Of a DNA stretch of 64,000 nt, positions 19,101-26,862 are shown in pieces. Position numbers and translations under genes: made by a program. Within the stretch, counting starts at the first letter, position 1, and the number at the start of each line of letters is the position of its first letter. Below the pieces are notes generated by a model. The model made no database searches. It worked only from the letters and a program-made list of their open reading frames with translations, and had not been told where the DNA came from. Origin of the DNA: Aurantiacibacter spongiae (GTDB taxonomy: Bacteria > Pseudomonadota > Alphaproteobacteria > Sphingomonadales > Sphingomonadaceae); assembly GCF_003815535.1 (NCBI RefSeq), contig NZ_RPFZ01000001.1, forward strand, positions 868,001 through 932,000, given 5' to 3'.

Positions 19101-19553
19101 GTTGAATTCCGACCGGACAAAGTTGAGGCCGCGAACGGTAACACCCGAACCCTCGACCGAGAAGTGATCGGGATCGTTCGATCCGGCGAAGCGGTTGATC
19201 GCGATGCCCGGGACACGCTGCAGCGCCTCGGTCACGGAGCGATCGGGCAGAGCGCCGATATCTTCGGCGGTGATGGCGTCCACGACGGTATCGGCGTCGC
19301 GCTTGATGTTCTGCGCATTGGCCAACGACTGCCGGATGCCAGACACGATGATGACATTGCTGTCGGCCGTATCGCCGACCTGCTCGCCCGCCTCTTCCGT
19401 CTCGGTGGTAACGGGGTTGTCCTGCGCGTAGACCGCCTGGCCCGCCAGCAGGCTGCCCAGAACAGCCAGCGAGGAACCCGCGCGCAGATATTTACGGAAC
19501 GTCATTTCGATAGCGGCGTGGTCGCCGTCACGATGAGTAATCGCCTTGGTCAA
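16143..19553 (-). CDS. TonB-dependent receptor (TonB-Xanth-Caul type), xylan oligosaccharide uptake
   Basis: An outer-membrane receptor of about 1136 aa. The signal region MTFRKYLRAGSSLAVLGSLL ends near AVYAQD. The plug domain carries SGIRQSLANAQNIKRDADT, EDIGALPDRSVTEALQRVPG and VTVRGLNFVRSEFNGR, the pattern of the Caulobacter/Xanthomonas subfamily. The barrel ends in a C-terminal Phe (LRGNF). I place the start at a TTG (19553) because GGGGAGGAGAGG lies directly upstream; the ATG at 19505 gives a shorter signal peptide but has no visible Shine-Dalgarno, and longer ATG starts run into the operator box. It is divergent from the halogenase operon and shares its box. Imported substrate (xylo-oligosaccharides) is inferred from the locus. 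Confidence 0.9.
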   Translation of the reverse strand: MTKAITHRDGDHAAIEMTFRKYLRAGSSLAVLGSLLAGQAVYAQDNPVTTETEEAGEQVGDTADSNVIIVSGIRQSLANAQNIKRDADTVVDAITAEDIGALPDRSVTEALQRVPGIAINRFAGSNDPDHFSVEGSGVTVRGLNFVRSEFNGRTAFVAGVNGQALNFADVPSELLGSVIIAKNSTAEQIEGGLAGTVNLITRKPFDRYGFHVGFSAELNYGDFSEEWTPNVSGLISNTWDTGIGTFGILASASYSQIKSRADGLQIANYQTRDGQLVRAANTGNTFICRNPLPAQTDTMTLPPPNAACGNFGSPGADGFADYADYRVAPVGGQFRTQNFDRKRDGIALSAQYETTDRRTSVTAEFIRSHTTNDWGEYTYEAAPDLTEYSTYPLGCQQNANGPNQIDDQGTINPDDETPPRAQCPVGGFQDFVYNEDNLFQSGYIVDASNGWRGQVDNYDPSPGQGSPYVPIGGSQYSLARRGVADETTNEDYSINLQHEFSDRLRVELDAQYATSRRQNLDFSIFGSNFADSELDISGDLPVVRPHKPQFLGYDWSQPSPALANATDFGYFTDPRFQFWRAAMDHSEDSEGDQYAFAGDLEYEFGDDAFIRRVKVGARYEERDQTVRYTTYNWGMLSEVWSGSRPINFADTDASASEFYGFPNFFRGQTPGPIGAYYYSGEPAADYQGALDFVAGVQDIARQYGASPTFIPLAQRDGTIDGTRYTAPDIQDVSSQDYAAYAMLSFGSDNVFNDMRLSGNIGVRWVKTDLSSTGAVGPGTQAGLNIAQDFDTRCAERAVPAELGGGTARPGGICTIGRDAYVALQNFVDGSLITETVDNSYDYFLPSFNLKLGITNDLIARFAVSKVLTRPENSYIRNYFTPAIDVTGNFTGQAGDPTLLPATAWQFDASLEWYFARVGSLTFNAFYKDIKNFFYNETRTEQIVNSAGDSRDITVRGPANYDGSGKIKGFEVAYQQTFDFLPAPLDGLGGSANYTYIESSGLPNTFLNGGTTVTPSTVTPGNLPLEQLSKHNFNVAGFYEKGPLSVRAAYNWRSRFLLTASDVIFPYYSIFNEPTGQLDASIFFNINENLRVGVQGVNLLNEVTETTQAYTGNPDDLAPRSYFMNDRRFSFILRGNF

Positions 19554-19570
19554 GAGACCTCTCCTCCCCA

Positions 19571-19584
19571 TGTTAGCGCTACCA
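19571..19584. promoter_or_regulatory. XylR-type operator box 3 (TBDR / halogenase divergent promoter)
   Basis: TGTTAGCGCTACCA, a one-mismatch copy of the palindrome, 18 bp upstream of the proposed TBDR start and 140 bp upstream of the first halogenase gene. It borders the TBDR Shine-Dalgarno, so binding could block both initiation and early elongation. As I recall, the Caulobacter xylose operator has this same form. Confidence 0.85.
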
Positions 19585-19723
19585 TAATTTGGCACGGCGC
19601 TTGAAACGTTGAACGGTGGTGTCCTACTGGCGCGAACATTCCTTGGCAAGCGGTGCTTTGAAAGTTTAGGAAAGGTGCGGCATTTATGTCGCGGCGTGTC
19701 CGGGAGGGGTAGCAAGGCCGGGA

Positions 19724-21322
19724 ATGACGAACAGCGAGGGTATCGTTAACATCAACGCCGTGGACCGCGTGGTCATCGTGGGCGGCGGAACCGCGGGCTG
19801 GATGGCCGCCGCGGCCCTGTCGCGCTATTTCGACAACGGACGGCGCAAGATCGTGCTCGTCGAATCGGATGCCATCGGCACGGTCGGGGTCGGAGAAGCG
19901 ACCATACCGCCGATCGCCAGCTTCAACGCCATGCTCGACATCAACGAGAATGATTTCCTTCGCGCCACGCGCGGCACGTTCAAACTGGGCATCGAATTCG
20001 TGAACTGGGGGCGGTTGGGCGACCGTTATTTCCATCCCTTCGGCACCTATGGCCAGGATCTGCACGGAATTAAGTTCCACCAGCTGTTCCTGCGCGAGGC
20101 GGCGCGCGGCGGACCCCGCTCCATAGCCGACTTCTCCATGAGCACGGCCGCCGCCGCGGCCGGTCGTTTCGGACGGCCCGCGCCCGGCGCGCAATCGCTC
20201 GTGTCACAGATCGCCTACGCCTTTCATTTCGATGCCGGCCTGTACGCATCGTTCCTGCGCAAGATGGCGGAGAAACAGGGAACCCGCCGCCGTGAAGGGC
20301 GCATCGTTCGCGTCCACCGCAACGCAGAGAACGGCGATGTGACCGGTGTGGAACTGGACGGCGGCGAGGTCGTGAAGGGCGACCTATTCCTAGACTGTTC
20401 AGGCTTTCGCGGCCTGCTGATCGAAGAGGCGCTCGAAACCGGGTACGAGGAATGGAGCCGGTGGCTGCCGATGGACCGGGCCCTGGCGATGCCTACGGCG
20501 AACACCCGAAGCCCCCCGCCCTTTACCCGCGCCACCGCGCATGGCGCCGGCTGGCAATGGCGCATTCCGCTTCAGCATCGCACCGGCAACGGCCATGTGT
20601 TCTGCAGTGCCTACACCAACGCCGACGATGCCGAGACCACTTTGCGCGATCATGCGGAGGGCGAACCGCTAGCCGATCCGCGGTTGCTGCGATTCGTGAC
20701 GGGAATGCGCAGGAAGGCGTGGAACCACAACGTCGTTTCGCTTGGCCTTTCCGCTGGATTTATCGAGCCGCTCGAATCGACCAGCATTCACCTCATCCAG
20801 AACGGCATCGCCCGCCTGTTCGCACTGTTCCCAGAGCGGGAGATCAGCCCGCTCGAACGAGACGAGTACAATCGCGGCATGCGTGAGCTGTACGAGGATG
20901 TGCGCGACTTCATCATCCTTCACTACAAGGCGACGCAAAGGAACGACACGCCGTTCTGGCGCTACGTTCGCGAAATGGACGTGCCGGAAAGCCTGACGCG
21001 CAAGATGGCGCTCTGGCGGCTTCACGGTCGTATCTTCCGCGAGAATGCGGAGCTTTTCTCAGAGCCCAGCTGGATCGCGGTGATGCTCGGGCAGAATGTC
21101 TGGCCCGACCGCTACGATCCCATAGCCGACACGCTGGACGAGCACCGCGTCGCATCGGCGATGGCGCAAATGCGTGAGGCCTATCATCGCACGGCGCAGG
21201 GATTGCCGACGCAGGAGGAGTTCCTGCGGCAGGCCGGCGCCTGGCACGAGGAGGGTCCGACGGGCGCGCCACCTTCGCCGGCTCCGTTTGCCTCGTTCCA
21301 CGCTACGGGAGGGTTCCGATGA
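19724..21322 (+). CDS. Tryptophan-halogenase-family flavoprotein A
   Basis: A 532-aa flavin-dependent halogenase-family protein. The FAD motif GGGTAG is at residues 20-25, GEATIP at 57-62, and Lys87 (GTFKLGIEF) aligns with the catalytic Lys of PrnA (K79). WQWRIP at 277-282 matches the WxWxIP halogenase signature. GFIEPLEST with Glu348 aligns with the second catalytic residue (PrnA E346). The key residues are therefore intact. No signal peptide is seen. In Caulobacterales, Sphingomonadales and xanthomonads such genes recur next to TBDRs of sugar loci; the substrate is not established to my knowledge. First gene of a three-gene coupled operon (ATGA into the next) driven from the same region as the TBDR. 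Confidence 0.88.
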   Translation: MTNSEGIVNINAVDRVVIVGGGTAGWMAAAALSRYFDNGRRKIVLVESDAIGTVGVGEATIPPIASFNAMLDINENDFLRATRGTFKLGIEFVNWGRLGDRYFHPFGTYGQDLHGIKFHQLFLREAARGGPRSIADFSMSTAAAAAGRFGRPAPGAQSLVSQIAYAFHFDAGLYASFLRKMAEKQGTRRREGRIVRVHRNAENGDVTGVELDGGEVVKGDLFLDCSGFRGLLIEEALETGYEEWSRWLPMDRALAMPTANTRSPPPFTRATAHGAGWQWRIPLQHRTGNGHVFCSAYTNADDAETTLRDHAEGEPLADPRLLRFVTGMRRKAWNHNVVSLGLSAGFIEPLESTSIHLIQNGIARLFALFPEREISPLERDEYNRGMRELYEDVRDFIILHYKATQRNDTPFWRYVREMDVPESLTRKMALWRLHGRIFRENAELFSEPSWIAVMLGQNVWPDRYDPIADTLDEHRVASAMAQMREAYHRTAQGLPTQEEFLRQAGAWHEEGPTGAPPSPAPFASFHATGGFR

Positions 21323-22854
21323 ACGGGGATCCCATCAGCCGCATCGTGATCGTGGGGGGCGGCACCGCCGGGTGGATGGCCGCCGCGGCGATCTCTCGCA
21401 TCATGGGCGAGCTTCCCGATCTAACGATCACGCTGATCGAGAGCGACGCGATCGGTACAGTCGGGGTCGGCGAGGCGACGATCCCCCAACTGATCGGCTT
21501 CAACAAGTTGCTGGGCGTGGACGAACGCGAGTTCGTGCGCGAGACCCACGCTACCTACAAGCTGGGTATCGAATTCGTCGACTGGCTGCGGCTCGGTCAC
21601 AGCTACGTCCACCCCTTCGGCAGCTACGGCATCGACATGAAGGGGATCGAGTTTCACCAGTTCTGGCTCCGCGGACGCGCGCTGGGCGAGGCAGCGGAAC
21701 TGGACGACTATTCCATAGCCGTCGCAGCAGCAAAGGCGGGGAAATTCTTGTGGCCTCGACCCGATCAGCCCAATTCGCCGCTCGCCCGCCTGTCCTACGC
21801 CTTCCAGTTCGACGCCGGTCTGTACGCCCGATACCTGCGGCGCCGCGCCGAAGCGCAGGGCGTGAAACGGATCGAAGGGCGCGTGACCGATGTGTCGCAA
21901 GACGGGGAAACCGGTCACGTGGACGCGGTCACCTTGGAAAGCGGCGAACGGGTGGAGGGCGAGCTGTTCATCGACTGCTCTGGCTTTCGCGCCCTGCTCA
22001 TCGGACAGACGCTTGGCGTTCCGTTTACCGACTGGACGGACTGGCTGCCATGCGACCGGGCGGTAGCGGTGCCCTGCACGCTCGCAGGCGCGAACGAACC
22101 GCTCACCCGCTCGACGGCGCGTCCTGCGGGCTGGCAATGGCGCATTCCGTTGCAGCATCGGATCGGCAACGGGCACGTCTATTCCTCAACCCACATGAGC
22201 GAGGACGAGGCAACCGCCATCCTGCTCGCCAATCTTGACGGGCGCCCGCTCGCCGAGCCTCGGCACTTGCGGTTTACAGGCGGTCTGAGGCAGCGGGCGT
22301 GGGAGAAGAACGTCGTCGCGCTGGGGCTGGCGGGGGGCTTCCTCGAGCCGCTCGAATCCACCGCGATCCAGTTGGTGCAGGCCGGCATCGCCCGGTTGAT
22401 GAGCCTGTTTCCGACAACGGCCTTCGCCCCGGTCGAGATGGAGCGTTACAACCGCGAAACCGAAGAGGCCTATACCGATATTCGCGATTTTCTCGTGCTG
22501 CACTATCTCGCCAGCGAGCGCGACGACACCGCCTTCTGGCGGTATTGCCGCAATCTCGATCCGCCCGATGGACTGAAGGAGAAGCTCGCCATGTTCCGCA
22601 GCTCGGGCCGGGTGATCCGCGAGCATAACGAACTCTTCACGGAAACAAGCTGGCTGTCGGTAATGGTCGGTCAGGGGGTTCAGGCGCGCGGTTATCATCC
22701 GGCCGCCGCGCTGCTGGATGAAGATGAAACACGTCGCCGCCTCGGCCATATCCGCGAGGTGATCGCGACCACCGTGTCCCAGATGCCGACGCAGGAGGAG
22801 TTCCTCGCCCAGAATGGCAGCGCGATACCGCGCGAGCGGCGTATCACGGCTTGA
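21319..22854 (+). CDS. Tryptophan-halogenase-family flavoprotein B
   Basis: A 511-aa paralogue of the preceding gene, coupled to it by a 4-bp ATGA overlap. GGGTAG is at residues 13-18, GEATIP at 51-56, the putative catalytic Lys81 in HATYKLGIEF, then GWQWRIPLQHR and GFLEPLEST later. All halogenase hallmarks are kept. Similarity to its neighbours runs the full length (for example SYVHPFGSYG and FWRYCRNLDPPD), indicating tandem duplication and divergence. Cytoplasmic by lack of export signals. Its stop overlaps the TTG start of the cupin gene, so the three products are probably made together. Confidence 0.88.
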   Translation: MNGDPISRIVIVGGGTAGWMAAAAISRIMGELPDLTITLIESDAIGTVGVGEATIPQLIGFNKLLGVDEREFVRETHATYKLGIEFVDWLRLGHSYVHPFGSYGIDMKGIEFHQFWLRGRALGEAAELDDYSIAVAAAKAGKFLWPRPDQPNSPLARLSYAFQFDAGLYARYLRRRAEAQGVKRIEGRVTDVSQDGETGHVDAVTLESGERVEGELFIDCSGFRALLIGQTLGVPFTDWTDWLPCDRAVAVPCTLAGANEPLTRSTARPAGWQWRIPLQHRIGNGHVYSSTHMSEDEATAILLANLDGRPLAEPRHLRFTGGLRQRAWEKNVVALGLAGGFLEPLESTAIQLVQAGIARLMSLFPTTAFAPVEMERYNRETEEAYTDIRDFLVLHYLASERDDTAFWRYCRNLDPPDGLKEKLAMFRSSGRVIREHNELFTETSWLSVMVGQGVQARGYHPAAALLDEDETRRRLGHIREVIATTVSQMPTQEEFLAQNGSAIPRERRITA

Positions 22855-23867
22855 CCGCCCCGCCCCCGCCATCGGCCATCGAGGAGATCGAGGAGCCTGT
22901 AGACGCCGCCCGCCTCGCCGCCGTGAGGCAGGCCGGGAAACCGGTGGTCATGCGCGGTCTCGTGTCTGACTGGCCCGCCGTCGCGGCCGCGCGCGAAGGC
23001 GACGAGCGTTTCGTCGACTATCTCACATCCGGCCCGGCAACGCGGCCGGTCACCGCGATCGCGGCACCACCCGGGGAGCACGGACGGTTCTTTTACAATG
23101 CTGACCTGACGGGATTCAATTTCGTCACGGGACAGGGTCATCTTCCCATGTTCCTCTCCGACCTGCTACTAGCCCGGCATGTGCCCGATCCGCCGGGCAT
23201 GGCCGTGCAGTCGGAAGACATTTCGCAGCTCCTGCCGCACTTCGCCCGGGAAAACCGGCTGCATCTGCTGCCACGGGTTTCTCCGCGCATCTGGATCGGC
23301 AACCGCATCCGCGTAGCGCCGCATTACGACGTGAAGGAAAACATCGCGTGTTGCGTCGCAGGACGCCGGCGGTTCACCCTCTTTCCCCCCGACCAGATCG
23401 GCAATCTCTATCCCGGCCCGTTCGAACTGACGCCCGCCGGTACGCCGGTGAGCATGGTGAACATGGATGCCCCAGACCTGGTCGCCCATCCGCGCTTTTC
23501 CGAGGCCTGGAAACACGCAGCGCAAGCGACGCTGATGCCGGGCGATGCGATCTACATTCCCTATTGCTGGTGGCACGGGGTGGAATCGCTCGAACCGCTG
23601 AGTGTGCTCGTCAATTACTGGTGGAACGAGGGCGAGCCCGAAGGCGTCGGCGGCCCATACGATGCACTTCTGCACGCGATCCTCGCTTATCGTCACCTGC
23701 CGCCCGCGCGGCGCGCGGTGTGGCGCGGCATGCTGGAGCATTACGTTTTCGAAGCGAACGGTGATCCTGCCGCGCATCTGCCCGAGCGGGCAAAAGGCGT
23801 GCTCGGTGCCCCCGAACCGGGCCTGTTCACCCGGATGCGGCAGATCATCCGCGAGGCGCTGGGCTGA
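22851..23867 (+). CDS. Cupin_8/JmjC-like domain protein
   Basis: A 338-aa protein starting at a TTG that overlaps the halogenase stop (TTGA); no ATG fits better. A cupin-like JmjC-type metal site is suggested by His and Asp in RVAPHYDVKENIACC and by the distal His in PYCWWHGVESLEPLSVLV, with GRRRFTLFPPDQIGNLYPG between. This is the pattern of Cupin_8 (FIH-like) proteins that use Fe(II) and 2-oxoglutarate to hydroxylate proteins. Pairing with tryptophan-halogenase-like genes beside TBDRs recurs in related bacteria, but the substrate is unknown. The 3' end overlaps the convergent degenerate halogenase gene by 23 bp. Confidence 0.83.
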   Translation: MTAPPPPSAIEEIEEPVDAARLAAVRQAGKPVVMRGLVSDWPAVAAAREGDERFVDYLTSGPATRPVTAIAAPPGEHGRFFYNADLTGFNFVTGQGHLPMFLSDLLLARHVPDPPGMAVQSEDISQLLPHFARENRLHLLPRVSPRIWIGNRIRVAPHYDVKENIACCVAGRRRFTLFPPDQIGNLYPGPFELTPAGTPVSMVNMDAPDLVAHPRFSEAWKHAAQATLMPGDAIYIPYCWWHGVESLEPLSVLVNYWWNEGEPEGVGGPYDALLHAILAYRHLPPARRAVWRGMLEHYVFEANGDPAAHLPERAKGVLGAPEPGLFTRMRQIIREALG

Positions 23868-25314
23868 GCGCCGCCTGCAACCACTGCGCATAGGGCGGCG
23901 CGTATTCGAGCGCGGCGCGCGCCTTGGCCGCAAACATCGACTGCGCCTGTTCCCCCTCCCGCGGATCGGCCGTGCGTGACTGCGGCGGGATACCCCTTGC
24001 GAATCCCAGCGCCGTCAGTAGCCCGACGTATTCCCGGGACAGGAACGGCGCTTCTTCACGGGTGGGCAACCGCCCACGGCGCGTGAACTGATCAAGTGTC
24101 GTGGCGAGCGCATCGGATCGCTTCGTGTCGCCAAATACCCTGCGCGCCCCTGGAGCCGCATAGGCCATGCCGAGCGTATCGCGCATGGCATCGGCCATGA
24201 GCCCTGCGCGCCGATTGTACTCGGCCCGCTCGCGGGGCTCGACATCGCGGCCGGGCAGCAATTCGAGCAACAGGTCGAGCTGGCGATGCGCAAGGTCGAG
24301 GTTGCAGCGACCGAGCGGTTCGAAGCGCGCCGCCGCATCGCCAATGGCGACGACGTTTCCGAGCCAGGGTCGAGAGGCACACCCGGGGGAGATCGCGATC
24401 TCTTCAGCCGGCTCACTCTGCAGGGTGCGGATCGCCGCTTCCCGTGTCAGACCGTCCGGCATCGCGAGCGCGACCTGCAAACCGTCCCGCCCGGCAAACT
24501 CGCTCAGCCACCCTTCCGCGAGCAACGTCGTGCGATCTTCCAGCGCCAACATGGGTTGACCGGGCGGGGCGATCATCATGCGGCGCACGGGAAGGTAAGC
24601 TGTCCAATCCTGGGTTTCATAACCAGCAAGGACGGACAGGAGGGCGGCACCGGGTCCGCTGCAATCGACGAACAGATCGGCCGCCAACTCTCCCTGCCCG
24701 GCAATAGAGAGGACGGCGATCCCACCGTCGTCACCGGGCTGAATCGCGGCGATATCACCATGCACATGGGCGACGCCGATCGACCGGGCTTCGGCAATCA
24801 GGATGTTCCTGTACGCGCCGGGGTTCCAGCGCAGGGCGTAATCGACCTCGTCCAGCGGCGTTGAAACATCGCCTGGAGGCACGCAGAAGCGGCCCGCCTC
24901 GGCCAGCACTTCGGCAAGCGATCCGGGCGAACGCGACACCGTTCCCGTCTGCTTGCCCCCGCCCCACTCCCGCGCGAACCGCGTCGTTTGGGCAGGGTTC
25001 GACGCTCCGCCATAGGACAGTGTTTCGTACTGACCTTCCCCGCCCCACCCTATCAAACGCTCGACGAGCCGATGGCTCCCGCCCGCTTCGCGGATGATGC
25101 GATCCTCGCCAATGCCAAGCCGGTCATGCAGGCGGTTGGTGAAGGGTAGCGCAGTAGCGGAGCGGTCGGCAAAAGCGCTCTGTTCGGGGGCCAGCCCGAT
25201 AACCACGACCTCGCACGCCGGTAACGCGCGGCGAATGGCGATGGCGCAAAGAACTCCCACCTGGCCCCCGCCGGCAACAACCACCCGGCGCAGCGGTTCG
25301 CGCGCGGCGCTCAC
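23845..25314 (-). CDS. Degenerate tryptophan-halogenase-family paralogue C
   Basis: A 489-aa full-length, uninterrupted paralogue that has lost halogenase landmarks. The FAD site is GGGQVG (15-20) rather than GGGTAG, and GEATIP is replaced by a DRSATALP stretch. The Lys of (T/S)xxKLG is replaced by Arg (GGSHRLVERL), and WxWRIP is missing (LQVALAMPDG instead). EPLEST has become ARFEPLGRC, keeping only the first Glu. LFVDCSGPGAALL and a dinucleotide-binding IGDAAA remain, so flavin binding is plausible but chlorination is not. It could be a flavin oxidoreductase or a non-catalytic partner. It is coupled by a 4-bp overlap to the upstream intact paralogue. Confidence 0.8.
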   Translation of the reverse strand: MSAAREPLRRVVVAGGGQVGVLCAIAIRRALPACEVVVIGLAPEQSAFADRSATALPFTNRLHDRLGIGEDRIIREAGGSHRLVERLIGWGGEGQYETLSYGGASNPAQTTRFAREWGGGKQTGTVSRSPGSLAEVLAEAGRFCVPPGDVSTPLDEVDYALRWNPGAYRNILIAEARSIGVAHVHGDIAAIQPGDDGGIAVLSIAGQGELAADLFVDCSGPGAALLSVLAGYETQDWTAYLPVRRMMIAPPGQPMLALEDRTTLLAEGWLSEFAGRDGLQVALAMPDGLTREAAIRTLQSEPAEEIAISPGCASRPWLGNVVAIGDAAARFEPLGRCNLDLAHRQLDLLLELLPGRDVEPRERAEYNRRAGLMADAMRDTLGMAYAAPGARRVFGDTKRSDALATTLDQFTRRGRLPTREEAPFLSREYVGLLTALGFARGIPPQSRTADPREGEQAQSMFAAKARAALEYAPPYAQWLQAALSPAPRG

Positions 25315-26834
25315 GCCTCCTCGGCCAACCGAGCGCTTTCGCGATGCAGGTAGTCGGCGTGAGCCGGCATGGCGGCGACATGGTCGGCGATGGTGCGCTT
25401 CAACCTCTCGAGCGCCCCTTCAACGCGTGCGGGATCGGCCAGCGAAGTGCGGGGGTCGTGACGTTCTGGAAACACGCCCTGCCCCAGATAGACCGCGATC
25501 CAGCTGGCATCGTAGAACAACCCGTCCGAATATTTCTCTATCCTGCCCGCACGCCGCCACAACTCCATCTTGTCGGCGAGACTGTCGGGCACCGTCATCG
25601 TGCGGACATGATTCCAGAAATCGGAATCGTCCCTGGTGGTCGCGTGGTAGTGAAGGATCAGGAAATCGCGCACGCGGTCGTATTCCATGTCAACCAGACG
25701 ATTGAATTCGTTCCGGTCCCGCGGGTCGATGCCCGGGCCCTCGGGAAACAGTTCGATCAGATAGGTGATCGCCATCTGTGCGAGGTAGATCGAGGTGCTT
25801 TCGAGCGGTTCGAGAAAGCCGCTCGCCAGTCCCACTCCCACGACGTTATGACTCCAGGAACGACGCCGCCGTCCCGGGCGGAAGCGCAGGATACGCGGGT
25901 CGGCCAGCGGTTCACCGTCCGCGGCGCTGCGGATGGTTTCGCACGCCTCGTCCTCGCTGGTGAAGGAACTGGCGAACACATAGCCGTTGCCCATGCGGTG
26001 CTGGAGCGGGATCCGCCAGCGCCAGCCGGCCGGCATGGCGGTGGCCGTGGTGTAAGGACGAATGGCGCCGGTCGCATGCGTGCATGGCATGGCCGCGGCC
26101 CGGTCGCAGGGAAGCCAGTGCGTCCAGTCTTCCCATTCCTCGCCCAGCTCCTGTCCCAGAAGCACCGAGCGAAACCCAGAGCAATCGACGAACAAATCGC
26201 CCTCGATCCGCCGCCCGTCCTCGAGCACCAAGGCGGTGACATCGCCCGTCTGGGCATCGCGCTCGACCTCGATCACCAGCCCTTCATGACGAGCAACGCC
26301 GATGCCAAGACCGAAGTCGCGCATGAAGGGGCCGAACAAGGTCGCATCGAACTGGTAGGCGTAACCGTACGTACTCGCGAGCGACGCATCGCCTGCTGGC
26401 GGCGCGAAACGGTCGGCCCGTGCCGCCGCCACAGCCAGTGAGTAGTTTCCGAGATCGCCAGCCATGCCCTGCGATTGCAATTGCAGCCACCAGTGGTGAA
26501 AGCCGACGCCAGCCACTTCCTCTCCGAAACTGCCGAACGGGTGAATGTAGCTTTCGCCCAGACGCCCGAAATCGCGGAAGTCGATGCCAAGCTTGTAGGT
26601 CGCATGGGTGGCGCGCATGAAAGCGGCCTCGTCAATGCCCAGCCGCTCCACGAAACCGCGGATGTGCGGCAATGTCGCCTCGCCGACGCCGACGATCCCG
26701 ATATCCTCGCTCTCGATCAGTTGGACGTTCGCCATGCCGGGCAGCAACCTTGCCAGCCCCGCCGCCGTCATCCACCCCGCCGTCCCGCCGCCGAGGACGA
26801 CGACACGCAAGGGGGGACGGGCTGGTTCGCTCAT
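25311..26834 (-). CDS. Tryptophan-halogenase-family flavoprotein D
   Basis: A 507-aa intact paralogue on the minus strand. GGGTAG is at residues 15-20, GEATLP at 51-56, Lys81 in HATYKLGIDF, then GWRWRIPLQHR and GFLEPLEST. It resembles A and B along the whole length (SYIHPFGSFGEE; FLILHYHATTRDDSDFW). It lies 28 bp downstream of the MFS sugar porter gene and is coupled to paralogue C. Expression from the XylR box upstream of the MFS gene is therefore likely. Confidence 0.87.
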   Translation of the reverse strand: MSEPARPPLRVVVLGGGTAGWMTAAGLARLLPGMANVQLIESEDIGIVGVGEATLPHIRGFVERLGIDEAAFMRATHATYKLGIDFRDFGRLGESYIHPFGSFGEEVAGVGFHHWWLQLQSQGMAGDLGNYSLAVAAARADRFAPPAGDASLASTYGYAYQFDATLFGPFMRDFGLGIGVARHEGLVIEVERDAQTGDVTALVLEDGRRIEGDLFVDCSGFRSVLLGQELGEEWEDWTHWLPCDRAAAMPCTHATGAIRPYTTATAMPAGWRWRIPLQHRMGNGYVFASSFTSEDEACETIRSAADGEPLADPRILRFRPGRRRRSWSHNVVGVGLASGFLEPLESTSIYLAQMAITYLIELFPEGPGIDPRDRNEFNRLVDMEYDRVRDFLILHYHATTRDDSDFWNHVRTMTVPDSLADKMELWRRAGRIEKYSDGLFYDASWIAVYLGQGVFPERHDPRTSLADPARVEGALERLKRTIADHVAAMPAHADYLHRESARLAEEA

Positions 26835-26862
26835 GCGAAAGACGATAGGCGCGCTTCGCGCT

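Noticed and set aside
17916-19604. 562-codon plus-strand frame opposite the xylan TBDR
   Set aside because: High-GC codon bias opens the complementary frame; composition is not protein-like and the TBDR explains the region.
19724-26834. Halogenase group as a secondary-metabolite cluster
   Set aside because: No NRPS, PKS, RiPP precursor or tryptophan-tailoring gene nearby; promoters carry the xylan-regulon box.
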